Below, in pieces: positions 53,112 to 62,171 of a stretch of 64,000 bases of DNA. Every line of letters begins with the position of its first letter. The stretch's first letter is position 1. The stretch is from Streptomyces venezuelae (GTDB lineage: Bacteria > Actinomycetota > Actinomycetes > Streptomycetales > Streptomycetaceae), in assembly GCF_008642335.1 (NCBI RefSeq), contig NZ_CP029191.1, positions 186,001-250,000 on the forward strand, written 5' to 3'. A model generated the notes under the pieces. The model did no database searches, had not been told where the DNA came from, and was given only the letters and a program-made list of their open reading frames with translations. A program made the translations under genes and the position numbers.

Positions 53112-53924
53112 ATGACGGTGCGACGTACGCGACGTCCGATGCTGGGGATCCTGGGCGGGATGGGACCGTTGGCCACGGCCGCGTTCTACCGCAAACTGGT
53201 CGAACGCACCCCGGCGGACGCCGATCAGGGGCATCTGCCCGTGATCGTCTGGGCCGACCCCGGCGTCCCCGACAGGACCTCCGCCCTGCTCGGCGAGGGA
53301 CCCTCCCCCCTTCCCGCGCTCGTGGAGGGCGCCCGGGAACCGCGGCGCCCGGGTGCCACGTGCATCGCGGTGCCGTGCAACACCGCGTACGCGTACGTGG
53401 AGCAGGTGACGCGGGTGACGGGAGTGGAGGTCGTCGACATGATCGACGCGGCGCTGGAGCAGGCCGCGCGCAGTGCGCGGGCCGTCCGGCGCGTGGGCGT
53501 CCTCACCACCCGCGGCACCCGCGCCGCGGGCCTGTACGAACGGGCGGGCGCACGCCTCGGGCTCACCGTGGTCCAAGTGCCCGACGAGGCACAGTGCGCA
53601 TACGTGGATCCCGCGATCCGCGCGGTCAAGGCGGGGGCGGACATGGCCGGGGCCGCGCGGTGGATCGCCGCCGCCACCCGTGTCCCGCAGGAGCTGGGCG
53701 CGCAGGTGGCCGTCGCCGCCTGCACGGAGATTCCCCTGGTGGCCGGGGAGGTGGCCCGGGTGTTGCCGATGGTCGACTCGGCGGAGGCGCTCGCCGACCG
53801 CGTGGTCGACCGGCTGTGGCGACCCTCTCCGCGGGAGTTCGTTCCGGGGGACGGGAACGGCCGCGTAATCTCGTGTCCACGTACGGATGCGCAGGAACGC
53901 ACCGGTCCTAACCTGCGGAGATGA
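53112..53924 (+). CDS. Aspartate/glutamate racemase family protein
   Basis: The 270-residue protein follows the Asp/Glu/hydantoin racemase fold with two catalytic cysteines, CIAVPCNTAYAY and AVAACTEIPL, and an N-terminal GILGGMGPLAT. It interconverts L- and D-amino acids without a cofactor. Its stop overlaps the start of the PucR gene (ATGA), and the following genes complete an amino-acid-racemising operon, so a D-amino acid role is likely. ATG at 53112. Confidence 0.9.
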   Translation: MTVRRTRRPMLGILGGMGPLATAAFYRKLVERTPADADQGHLPVIVWADPGVPDRTSALLGEGPSPLPALVEGAREPRRPGATCIAVPCNTAYAYVEQVTRVTGVEVVDMIDAALEQAARSARAVRRVGVLTTRGTRAAGLYERAGARLGLTVVQVPDEAQCAYVDPAIRAVKAGADMAGAARWIAAATRVPQELGAQVAVAACTEIPLVAGEVARVLPMVDSAEALADRVVDRLWRPSPREFVPGDGNGRVISCPRTDAQERTGPNLRR

Positions 53925-55609
53925 TCAGGCACATGTCGACGCACCCCGCCCGCGGTCTGAGCCGGGTGCTCGAGGACCTCGGGCCCTCGCTCCTGGATCT
54001 GCTCCTCGGCGACCCCGCGGCCGCGACGGAGCTCGGCGGCGTCGGCATCCACGACCCGCACGACGAACAGCACCACCCCGATCGGGCCATCGTGCTCGGC
54101 GTCGGCGTGCACGGGGCGGAGGAGACCGCCCGGCTGATGCGCGCGCTCGCGGGCGCGGGCGCCGCCGCGCTGGTCGTGCGCGAGCCCGTCGACACGGCGG
54201 ACCTGGAAGCCGTGGCGCAGGAGACCGGAATCGCTCTGCTGGCGCTGACCCGCGGGGCGTCCTGGGCCCAGCTGGCGGCGATGCTGCGGACCCTGCTGTC
54301 GGAGGGCGACGTGGGCGGGGTCGACGAGCAGACCCTGGGCGGCGTGCCGTCCGGTGACCTCTTCGCACTGGCCAACGCGATCGCGACGCTGCTGGACGCA
54401 CCGATCACCATCGAGGACCGCCGTTCGCGCATCCTGGCCTTCTCCGGACGTCAGGACGAGGCGGACCCGGCCCGGGTGGCGAGCATCCTGGCCCGGCGGG
54501 TGCCCGAGCGGTATCTGCGCCTCCATGAGGAGCACGGCGTCTTCAAGGAGCTCTACCGCACCGACCGGCCCGTCCACATCCCGCCGCCGACGCTGGGCGA
54601 CGAGGTCGCGCTGCCGCGCGTGGCGATCGCGGTGCGGGCGGGCGACGAGGTACTCGGATCGGTGTGGGCGGCGTTGCGGAAGCCGCTCACCGAGGAGCGG
54701 GAAGAGGCGTTCAAGGAGGCGGCCAAGCTGGTCGCCCTGCACATGCTCCGCTTCCGGGCGGGCGCCGACGCCGAGAACCGGCTGCGCGCCGATCTGGTGA
54801 CGACGGCGCTGGAGGGCGGCTCCGGGGCGGTCGCGGCGCTCGGCCGGCTGGGTCTCGCCGACGAACCCCTCCTCGTCCTGGCCATGGGGCTCGCACCCGC
54901 GTCCGCGACGAGCGGCGACCACGCGCAGCTCGCCGCCGAGCGGCAGCGGCTGGCCACGGCGCTGGCCGTGCATCTCACGGCGGTGCGGCCGCGGTCGGCC
55001 GTGGCGCTCCTCGGCGATGTCGCCTACGCGCTGTTCCCCGTCGCCGACGACTCGGCGGCCGCGCGGGAGCGTGCCGTCCAGGTGGCGGCGAACTTTCTGC
55101 GGCGCACGGGCGATCGCGGCGACGCGGTCGTCGGCATCGGCTCGGTGGCGCCGGAGCCGGCCGCACTGGCCAGGTCCCGTACGAACGCGGACCGCGCGCT
55201 GCGCGTGCTGACGAGCCGTCCCGGTGACGGCGGCAGGCGCGTCGCCGCCATCGCCGACGTCCACATCGACGCGCTGCTGCTCGAGATGCGGGACCTCGCG
55301 GTCGCCAACCGCGACGAACTGTCGGGCCCGCTCGCCCGGTTGACGGCGTACGACCGGCGGCACAACGCGCATCTCGTCGAGACGCTGCGGGCGTGGCTGG
55401 ACGCGTTCGGCGACGTGATCGGCGCGTCGGCGAGCGTCTTCGTCCACCCCAACACCTTCCGCTACCGGATCCGGCGCGTCGCCGAGGTGGGGCAGATCGA
55501 TCTGCGGGATCCGTCCGCGCGGTTCGCCGCGATGCTGCAGTTGCGGCTGATGGGGGCGTACGACGGGGGCGGCGACGCTTCCGGGGCGGGCCGCCGGACG
55601 GGCGACTGA
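53921..55609 (+). CDS. PucR/CdaR-family transcriptional regulator
   Basis: This 562-residue regulator has the PucR layout: an N-terminal purine catabolism-like domain (SRVLEDLGPSLLDLLLGD), a middle GGDEF-like/GAF-like part and a C-terminal HTH_30 (VETLRAWLDAFGDVIGASASVFVHPNTFRYRIRR). Start: ATG at 53921, overlapping the racemase stop, or at 53933 (MSTHPARG) with a better-placed AGG. Position within the operon suggests that it senses an amino acid and controls this operon. Confidence 0.88.
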   Translation: MIRHMSTHPARGLSRVLEDLGPSLLDLLLGDPAAATELGGVGIHDPHDEQHHPDRAIVLGVGVHGAEETARLMRALAGAGAAALVVREPVDTADLEAVAQETGIALLALTRGASWAQLAAMLRTLLSEGDVGGVDEQTLGGVPSGDLFALANAIATLLDAPITIEDRRSRILAFSGRQDEADPARVASILARRVPERYLRLHEEHGVFKELYRTDRPVHIPPPTLGDEVALPRVAIAVRAGDEVLGSVWAALRKPLTEEREEAFKEAAKLVALHMLRFRAGADAENRLRADLVTTALEGGSGAVAALGRLGLADEPLLVLAMGLAPASATSGDHAQLAAERQRLATALAVHLTAVRPRSAVALLGDVAYALFPVADDSAAARERAVQVAANFLRRTGDRGDAVVGIGSVAPEPAALARSRTNADRALRVLTSRPGDGGRRVAAIADVHIDALLLEMRDLAVANRDELSGPLARLTAYDRRHNAHLVETLRAWLDAFGDVIGASASVFVHPNTFRYRIRRVAEVGQIDLRDPSARFAAMLQLRLMGAYDGGGDASGAGRRTGD

Positions 55610-55816
55610 TCAGAGCCGGACGCCTGGCGGCACCGCCAGGTCGGCGTGCGTGTCGTGGAAGGTGTTCGCCCGTTCGACGGTGCGTACCCAGTCATCGTTT
55701 CGGTCTGCCGTACGAAAGCGCGGGCCACATGTGTGATGCACGTACGAACCCCGTTCCTCGCGTCCTGCCTAGCGTGGTGGTCATCCGCGGTCACCCCATC
55801 CCTGGAGGACTCCCCC

Positions 55817-56947
55817 GTGCAGGCCGACCATCCTTCCCTCCCTGCGCCGCCACCCCTCGGCGCGCTCCTCGACGACCTCGGAGAGCTCGTGACCTGCGAG
55901 TCGTACTCCGCCGACCACGCGGCCGTGGCCCGCAGTGCGCGGGTCGTCGCCGATCAGGGCAGCAGGCTGCTCGGCGCGCGGCCGCGGACCCTGGAGGTCG
56001 GCGGGGTCACCCATCTGCAGTGGAGCTTCGGGACCCCGCGCGTGCTGCTCCTCGGCCACCACGACACGGTCTGGCCCATCGGCACCCTCAAGACCCACCC
56101 GTTCTCGGTGCGGGAGGGCGTCGCGCGGGGGCCCGGCATCTTCGACATGAAGGCGGGGCTCGTGCAGATGTTCCACGCCTTGTCGATGCTGCCCTCCCTC
56201 GACGGCGTCTCCGTCCTGGTCACCGGGGACGAGGAGGTCGGCTCGGACACCTCGCGCGCGCTCATCGAGGACACGGCGCGCGTCTGCCGGGCCGCCCTCG
56301 TCCTGGAGGCGTCGGCGACCGGCGGCGTCCTGAAGACCGCCCGCAAGGGCGTCTCCCACTACGAGATCACGGTCCACGGCCGTGCCGCCCACTCCGGCCT
56401 GGAACCGGAGAAGGGCGTCAACGCCGCCACGGAGCTCGCCCACCACCTCCTCGCCCTGCGGGGCATCACCGACGCGGTGAACGCCCGCACCGGGCCGGGC
56501 ACGACGATCACGCCGACGGTGATGTCGGCCGGTACGACCACCAACACCGTTCCGGCCCGCGCCCGGCTGAACATCGACGCACGCGTCCCCACCTCGGCCG
56601 CCCAGACAGCGGTCGACGACCTCCTGAAGGGCCTCGTCCCGCACGACCCCGAAGCCCGCCTGGAGGTGTCCGGCGGCCCCAACCGGCCGCCCCTGGACGC
56701 CGCATCCTCCCGGAGCCTGTTCGCGCTGGCCGCAGGCATCGCGGACCGCATCGGCCTCGGCCCGCTCCGGCAGACGGCCGTCGGCGGGGCGTCCGACGGC
56801 AACTACACGGCGGGCGTCGGCTGTCCGACGCTCGACGGCCTCGGTGCCGTGGGCGACGGCGCGCACGCCGACCACGAGCACGTCGTGACCTCCGAGATGG
56901 TGCCCCGCACCCAACTCCTCGCCCACCTCGTCGGAGCGCTGCTGTGA
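55817..56947 (+). CDS. M20-family metallopeptidase (N-acyl-amino acid deacylase-like)
   Basis: The 376-residue enzyme has the M20 dinuclear zinc motifs: GHHDTVWP, the Asp in GIFDMKAGLVQMF, GDEEVGSDTS with the catalytic Glu, and the last His in HADHEHVVTSE. Relatives include glutamate carboxypeptidase, ArgE/DapE and N-succinyl-amino-acid desuccinylases. In this operon it is the likely L-specific deacylase. GTG at 55817 with GGAGG nine bases upstream; the stop overlaps the GNAT gene (GTGA). Confidence 0.9.
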   Translation: MQADHPSLPAPPPLGALLDDLGELVTCESYSADHAAVARSARVVADQGSRLLGARPRTLEVGGVTHLQWSFGTPRVLLLGHHDTVWPIGTLKTHPFSVREGVARGPGIFDMKAGLVQMFHALSMLPSLDGVSVLVTGDEEVGSDTSRALIEDTARVCRAALVLEASATGGVLKTARKGVSHYEITVHGRAAHSGLEPEKGVNAATELAHHLLALRGITDAVNARTGPGTTITPTVMSAGTTTNTVPARARLNIDARVPTSAAQTAVDDLLKGLVPHDPEARLEVSGGPNRPPLDAASSRSLFALAAGIADRIGLGPLRQTAVGGASDGNYTAGVGCPTLDGLGAVGDGAHADHEHVVTSEMVPRTQLLAHLVGALL

Positions 56948-57747
56948 ACCACCTCGACATCCGGGAACTCCACACCATGGAGGAGTTCGAGGCCGTCTGC
57001 CGTCTCTACGCCGACATCTGGGGCACCGAGCCGGGCACGGGCCCGATCTCCGCCGAGGTGATGCGGGCGCTGAGCCACGCGGGCAACTACGTCGGCGGAG
57101 CGTTTGAGGACGGACGCATGACGGGCGCCTCCGTCGCGTTCTTCGCGGAGCCCGCGGGCACCACCCTCCACTCCCACATCACGGGCGCCGCCATGGGCCG
57201 CGGCATCGGCCTGGCCCTCAAGCTGCACCAGCGCCAATGGGCCCTGGACCGCGGCCTGAAGCGCATCACGTGGACGTACGACCCCCTCATCCGCCGCAAC
57301 GCCCACTTCAACCTCACCAAACTCGGGGCGCGTCCCGTGGAGTACCTGGAGTCCTTCTACGGCGCCATGGACGACGCCATCAACGGCGGCGACGAGTCGG
57401 ACCGCGTCCTGACCGCCTGGGACCTGTCGGCGCCGCGCCTCGCGGCCGAACACGACGGCATACCCCTGCCCGCCGGCGCCGCACACGCCGTGCGCGACCA
57501 CGAAGGACTCCCCCGGCTCGGGTCCACCGACGCCGAGTTCGTCCTGATCGACCTGCCGGACGACATCGAGGCGCTGCGCCGCACCGACGCCGCCGCGGCC
57601 CGCGCCTGGCGGCTCGCCGTGCGGGAGACCCTCGGCGCCCTGCTCGCCGACGGCGGCCGCGTCCTCGGCCTCCACGACCGGCGCAGCTACGTCGTCCACC
57701 GCGCGCCAGCCACCTCCGCCCACCTGCCCCATGGGAGCAACCAGTGA
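56944..57747 (+). CDS. GNAT-like acyltransferase of the racemase operon
   Basis: The 267-residue protein has an N-terminal GNAT-type domain (MEEFEAVCRLYADIWG, TGASVAFFAEPAGTTLHSHITG, GRGIGLALKLHQRQWALDRG as acetyl-CoA loop, NAHFNLTKLGARPVEY) and a helical extension. This subgroup is found next to N-succinylamino-acid racemases, where the known member transfers a succinyl group to D-amino acids. The GTG start overlaps the M20 stop, and its own stop overlaps the racemase start. Confidence 0.85.
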   Translation: MNHLDIRELHTMEEFEAVCRLYADIWGTEPGTGPISAEVMRALSHAGNYVGGAFEDGRMTGASVAFFAEPAGTTLHSHITGAAMGRGIGLALKLHQRQWALDRGLKRITWTYDPLIRRNAHFNLTKLGARPVEYLESFYGAMDDAINGGDESDRVLTAWDLSAPRLAAEHDGIPLPAGAAHAVRDHEGLPRLGSTDAEFVLIDLPDDIEALRRTDAAAARAWRLAVRETLGALLADGGRVLGLHDRRSYVVHRAPATSAHLPHGSNQ

Positions 57748-58856
57748 CCAAGTCGAAGATCACCGGCGTCGAACTGCGCCGCATCGCGATGCCGCTCGTC
57801 GCGCCGTTCCGCACCTCGTTCGGCGTAGAGTCCGCCCGTGACGTGCTGCTCGTGCGGGTCGTCACCGCCGACGGCGAGGGCTGGGCCGAGTGCGCGGCGA
57901 TGTCCGAGCCCCGCTACTGCAGCGAGTACGTCGACGGGGCCCAGGACGTCCTGCGCAAGTTCCTGATCCCCGCGCTGCCCAAGGACGGCGTGGACGCGGC
58001 GGCCGTGGGCCGGGCCCTGGAGCCCTTCACCGGCCACCACATGGCGAAGTCCGCCCTGGAGAGCGCGGTCCTCGACGCGCAACTGCGGGCCGGCGGCGAG
58101 TCGTTCGGGTCGTACCTGGGCGCGGCGCGCGACCGCGTCCCCTGCGGTGTCTCCGTGGGCATCATGGACTCGGTCCCCCAACTCATCGACGCCGTCGAGC
58201 GGTACGTCGCCGAGGGGTACGTGCGGATCAAGCTGAAGATCGAGCCGGGCTGGGACGTCGAGCCCGTGCGCGCGGTGCGCGAACGCTTCGGGGACGATCT
58301 GCTGCTGCAGGTCGACGCGAACGCCGCGTACACGCTCGTCGATGCCCAGCACCTCGCCAAGCTGGACGACTTCGGTCTGCTGCTGATCGAACAGCCCCTG
58401 GCCAACGACGACATGGTGCAGCACGCGCAGCTCGCCAAGCTCCTGCGCACCCCGATCTGTCTGGACGAGTCCATCGAGTCCGCCGCGCACGCGGCCGCCG
58501 CGATCTCGCTCGGGGCCTGCTCGATCATCAACGTCAAGCCGGCCCGGGTGGGCGGCTATCTGGAGGCCCGGCGGATCCACGACGTCGCGCGCGCCCACGG
58601 CGTCCCCGTGTGGTGCGGCGGGATGCTGGAGACCGGTATCGGCCGGGCCGCCAACGTCGCGCTCGCGGCGCTGCCCGGGTTCACGCTCCCCGGCGACACC
58701 TCCGGCTCGCACCGCTACTTCGCCACCGACATCACCGAGCCCTTCGTGCTCGCGGACGGCCACCTCGACGTCCCCACCGGGCCGGGCCTGGGCACGGAGC
58801 CACTGCCGGACGTCCTCGCCCAGGTGACGACGGCCATGGAGTGGATCGGCCTCTAG
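57744..58856 (+). CDS. Enolase-superfamily racemase (N-acyl/N-succinyl-amino acid racemase, MenC-like)
   Basis: The 370-residue enzyme has the MLE-subgroup barrel: the first catalytic Lys in the K-x-K motif of YVRIKLKIEPGWD, metal ligands Asp (LQVDANAAYT), Glu (LLIEQPL) and Asp (ICLDESIES), and the second Lys in INVKPARVGG. These belong to o-succinylbenzoate synthase/N-succinyl-amino-acid racemases. There are no menaquinone genes nearby, while a GNAT and an M20 enzyme are coupled to it, so racemase function is favoured. GTG start overlaps the GNAT stop with GGGAGC upstream. Confidence 0.88.
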   Translation: MTKSKITGVELRRIAMPLVAPFRTSFGVESARDVLLVRVVTADGEGWAECAAMSEPRYCSEYVDGAQDVLRKFLIPALPKDGVDAAAVGRALEPFTGHHMAKSALESAVLDAQLRAGGESFGSYLGAARDRVPCGVSVGIMDSVPQLIDAVERYVAEGYVRIKLKIEPGWDVEPVRAVRERFGDDLLLQVDANAAYTLVDAQHLAKLDDFGLLLIEQPLANDDMVQHAQLAKLLRTPICLDESIESAAHAAAAISLGACSIINVKPARVGGYLEARRIHDVARAHGVPVWCGGMLETGIGRAANVALAALPGFTLPGDTSGSHRYFATDITEPFVLADGHLDVPTGPGLGTEPLPDVLAQVTTAMEWIGL

Positions 58857-59295
58857 GGGGTAGTGCATGGCGCGGCCCGGCCGCTGTGGACCTCGGCCGC
58901 GCCGCGCCGTAGTTCGTCCGCCGTCCCACGGACGCGGTCGACAAGCACCGTGGTGTCCGCCGCGTCCATGCCGGGAATCCGGTCCTTTCAGAGAGGCCGG
59001 GGGACTCCGTACCTCGACGAGTTCCACCCTGAATCAAGTGCGCGATGCATCGCTGCCCTACCCCCTCGATGTGCATGGAAATGGGCCGCCGTACATTCCT
59101 GACCGCTCTTTCCTTGCGCGACCAGTATCGTGCCGGGGCTCTCAAGGCGTCCAATATCGGTTCGTACTGAGCACTAGTCCGGTCAGTTATGGGGGTTTGT
59201 GCCCCCGTTCCGGAGAGCGGAACGGGCGGGCCCCGTGTCCTCCGGATGGCGCAGCCGACGTGCGTACCCGCGTCCCTGCCGGTCTGCTGAGTGAG
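58857..59295. other. Intergenic region with palindrome
   Basis: About 440 bases without a clear gene. It contains GCGATGCATCGC (59042-59053), a perfect 12-base palindrome, and AT-richer DNA near 59150-59200 that may hold the promoter of the next gene. On the minus strand a 38-codon frame (58983-58867) has good codon use but no family match and could be a remnant. No terminator is obvious after the racemase gene. Confidence 0.4.
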
Positions 59296-59940
59296 ATGGG
59301 CCACCACATAGAGAGCCCGCGCGAAGCGGGCACCACACGACGTGACGTACTGGGCATGGCAGCGGTGCTGCTGGCGGGCGGCGCCCTCACGGCGGGGGCG
59401 GCCGCACCGCGGCCGGTCGAGGAACTCGACTCCTGCGAGGCCGACTACGACGCCGAGTTCGAGTCGGCGCTCGCCGACGGCGACGCGGAGTTCCCCGAGG
59501 ACGAGGAGCGCGGCTTCGCGGCCGGTCCCCGCCGGTTCACCCTCCCGCTGCGCCGCAGGTACCGGATCACTTCCCGGTACGGGGCGCGCGGCAACTGGCT
59601 CGCCGGCCACCACACCGGTATCGACCTCGCGGTCCCCCGCGGCACCGCCGTGTACGCGGTGGGCGGCGGGGTCGTCGTGCTCGCGCGCTGGTCGGGTGCG
59701 TACGGCAAGGCCGTCACCGTACGGATGCCGGACGGGCACTACGCGGTGTACGGACACCTCTCCCGCATCCGGGTGCGCAAGGGTGCCCGCGTCCGCGCCG
59801 GGACGCGCCTGGGGAACAGCGGCAGCACGGGGCGTGCCACCGGGCCCCATCTCCACCTGGAGATACGGTCCCGGCGCCACTACGGCTCGGACGTCAGCCC
59901 CTACCGCTATCTGGCGCGGCGGGGAGCCCGCCTCTGGTAA
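59296..59940 (+). CDS. M23-family (LytM) endopeptidase, secreted
   Basis: The 214-residue protein has a twin-arginine-type signal (TTRRDVLGMAAVLLAGGALTAG) and an acidic linker, then a LytM domain with zinc ligands H-x3-D in GHHTGIDLAVP and the HLHLE motif, plus the last-strand GHLSRIRV. It cuts peptidoglycan crosslinks outside the cell. ATG at 59296; the ribosome site is weak (GAGTGAG). It stands alone, convergent with the next gene. Confidence 0.88.
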   Translation: MGHHIESPREAGTTRRDVLGMAAVLLAGGALTAGAAAPRPVEELDSCEADYDAEFESALADGDAEFPEDEERGFAAGPRRFTLPLRRRYRITSRYGARGNWLAGHHTGIDLAVPRGTAVYAVGGGVVVLARWSGAYGKAVTVRMPDGHYAVYGHLSRIRVRKGARVRAGTRLGNSGSTGRATGPHLHLEIRSRRHYGSDVSPYRYLARRGARLW

Positions 59941-59961
59941 CACTTCCGGCACCGGAGGCCT

Positions 59962-60783
59962 TCAGGAGCCCAGGGACTTGAACGCCCGCGTCTGCTCGAC
60001 GATGGCCCGTTCCGTGGGCAGCCGTTCGATGGACGAGGCGCCGAAGAAGCCGACGATGCCGGTGGTGTGCTCCAGGACGTACCGGGCGTCCTCGGGCTCG
60101 GCGATGGGACCGCCGTGGCAGAGCACGAGGGCGTCCGGGTTGACCCGCTTGGCGGCGTCGTGCATGTCCTGCACGGCGGCCGCCGCCTGGTCGAGCGTCA
60201 TGGCGGTGCCCGCGCCGATGGATCCCTTGGTGGTGAGGCCGACGTGCGGGACGAGGATGTCGGCGCCCGCCCTCGCCATCTCGGCGGCCTGCTCCGGGTC
60301 GAAGACGTAGGGCGCGGTGAGCAGGTCGCGTTCGTGGGCGGCACGGACCATGTCGATCTCCAGGCCGTACCCCATGCCGGTCTCTTCGAGGTTGACGCGG
60401 AACGTGCCGTCGTACAGGCCGACGGTGGGGAAGTTCTGCACGCCGGTGAAGCCCATGGCCTTGAGCTGGTCGAGGAAGAGGTCCATGCGGCGGAACGGGT
60501 CCGTGCCGCAGACGCCCGCGAGGACCGGGGTGTCGCGGACGACGGGCAGGACCTCCCGTGCCATGTCGACGACGATCTCGTTGGCGTCGCCGTACGGCAG
60601 GAGTCCGGCCAGGGAGCCGCGGCCCGCCATCCGGTAGCGGCCGGAGTTGTAGATGATGAGCAGGTCGACGCCGCCCTCCTCCGCGCACTTGGCGGAGAGT
60701 CCGGTGCCCGCGCCCGCTCCGATGACGGGCTGTCCCGCGGCGACCTGGGCGCGCAGCCGGGCGAGTGCTTCCTTGCGGTTCAT
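59962..60783 (-). CDS. Phosphoenolpyruvate hydrolase-like TIM-barrel protein
   Basis: The 273-residue barrel ([75 protein letters not shown]) belongs to the family annotated as PEP hydrolase-like, which is nearly always paired with a Tm-1-like protein, as it is here (24 bases behind it). The paired proteins are thought to act in small-molecule catabolism or stress, but their reaction is not established. Confidence 0.85.
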   Translation of the reverse strand: MNRKEALARLRAQVAAGQPVIGAGAGTGLSAKCAEEGGVDLLIIYNSGRYRMAGRGSLAGLLPYGDANEIVVDMAREVLPVVRDTPVLAGVCGTDPFRRMDLFLDQLKAMGFTGVQNFPTVGLYDGTFRVNLEETGMGYGLEIDMVRAAHERDLLTAPYVFDPEQAAEMARAGADILVPHVGLTTKGSIGAGTAMTLDQAAAAVQDMHDAAKRVNPDALVLCHGGPIAEPEDARYVLEHTTGIVGFFGASSIERLPTERAIVEQTRAFKSLGS

Positions 60784-60807
60784 GGGGTTGCTCCTCGAAG
60801 CGGTGGG

Positions 60808-62061
60808 TCAGCGTGCGGCCTGTGAGGCGGCGCGTTCGCCGATCAGCTGGTGCAGGCGGTCGGCCATGGCCACCGCGAAAGCCCCGTCGTTGATGTGGGA
60901 GTCGACCTCGTGGAGGCGGACGCCGCTGCCGCAGACGGTGGCGCGCAGCGCGTCGAGGCCCGTCCTGTCGGCCACCGGGTCGGCGAAGGGCGCGTCCGGC
61001 ATGTCCACGGCCGAGAGTCCGCGCAGGGGCCAGAAGAGTTCGGCGGGGCCGCGGGCCGCGGCGAGCTTGTGGCCGAGCATGGCGCCGAGGGCCGCCATCT
61101 CCCGTGCGGTCGTCCGCATCAGGGTGACCGTCGGGTTGTGGACCAGGAACCGCCGGCCCGCGAAACGCTCGGGAACGCTGTCCGCGGGGCCGAAGTTGAC
61201 CATGTCGAGGGCTCCGGGCGCGACGACCTGCGGAATGGCGGCGGCACCCGCCGCGGTGAGCCGGTCGGGGCCCGCGCTGAGCACTCCCCCGACGAGTTCG
61301 TCGGCGAGTTCGGTGGTCGTCAGGTCGAGGACGCCGTCCAGCAGACCGTCGGCGGCGAGCTTCTCCACGGCGCGGCCGCCGGCGCCGGTGGCGTGGAAGA
61401 CCAGGACCTCGTAGCCGAGTTCGGCGAGGCGGGCGCGGGCCGTGTCGACGGCGGGCGTGGTCACGCCGAACATCGTGGCGGCGACGACCTTGCGCCGCGG
61501 GCCCGCGAGCTCTTCGTAGCTGCGCTCCTGGCGGCGTGCCATGCCGGCCGCGGCGGCCGCCGCGTTGCCGAGTATGTGGCTCGACACGGAGTTGATGCCG
61601 GAGATGTCGACGACGCTGTACATCATCGTGAGGTCGCTGCTGTCGACGTACGGTGCCACGTCACCGCCCGCCATGGTGGAGACCAGGACCTTCGGCACGC
61701 CGATGGGCAGGGCGCGCATGGCCTGCGCGGCGATGGCCGAGCCACCGCTGCCCGCCGCGGCGAGCACCGCGTGCAGCTTGCCCTGGTGGTGCAGGTCGAG
61801 CACGACACGGGTCAGTCCGTCGGCCATCGCGGCGACCGCGGCGCCGCGGTCCCCGGCGGCGCGCAGCGAGCCGAGGTCGTGTCCTGCGGCCCGGGCGACC
61901 ACGTCGGCGGGCACGTCGGCCACGGGCGCGTGGGCGGGCGGCGGCAGGACGCCGACGTCGACGAGCAGGACGTCACTGCCGTACTCCCGGAGCCGTTCGC
62001 GCAGCCACGCGTACTCCTCGCCCTTCGTGTCCAGCGTGCCGACGAGGACCACGGTCGCCAT
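60808..62061 (-). CDS. Tm-1-like ATP-binding (UPF0261) protein
   Basis: The 417-residue protein has the Tm-1/UPF0261 pattern: MATVVLVGTLDTKGEEYAWL, a nucleotide-binding AAAGSGGSAIAAQAMRALP, VSTMAGGDVAPYVDSSDLTMMYSVVDI and a C-terminal SHINDGAFAVAMADRL. The plant member Tm-1 binds ATP and blocks a viral RNA polymerase; in bacteria it is fused or adjacent to the TIM-barrel protein, as here. Start ATG at 62061 with AAGGAG upstream. Divergent from the MocR regulator. Confidence 0.87.
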   Translation of the reverse strand: MATVVLVGTLDTKGEEYAWLRERLREYGSDVLLVDVGVLPPPAHAPVADVPADVVARAAGHDLGSLRAAGDRGAAVAAMADGLTRVVLDLHHQGKLHAVLAAAGSGGSAIAAQAMRALPIGVPKVLVSTMAGGDVAPYVDSSDLTMMYSVVDISGINSVSSHILGNAAAAAAGMARRQERSYEELAGPRRKVVAATMFGVTTPAVDTARARLAELGYEVLVFHATGAGGRAVEKLAADGLLDGVLDLTTTELADELVGGVLSAGPDRLTAAGAAAIPQVVAPGALDMVNFGPADSVPERFAGRRFLVHNPTVTLMRTTAREMAALGAMLGHKLAAARGPAELFWPLRGLSAVDMPDAPFADPVADRTGLDALRATVCGSGVRLHEVDSHINDGAFAVAMADRLHQLIGERAASQAAR

Positions 62062-62171
62062 GTACTCCACACTCCTTCAGGTGCTCGGTGCTGTGATCCT
62101 GCGACCGGTCCCCGTCCCGGGCAACGGCCAGTGGGACCCGATTGGCCTGCGCGGCACGCGAGTAGGCGAAG

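Noticed and set aside
58867..58983. A 38-codon minus-strand frame (MDAADTTVLVDRVRG...) with good codon use
   Set aside because: The ribosome site is too far away and no family is recognised; it may be a gene remnant but cannot be supported as a gene.
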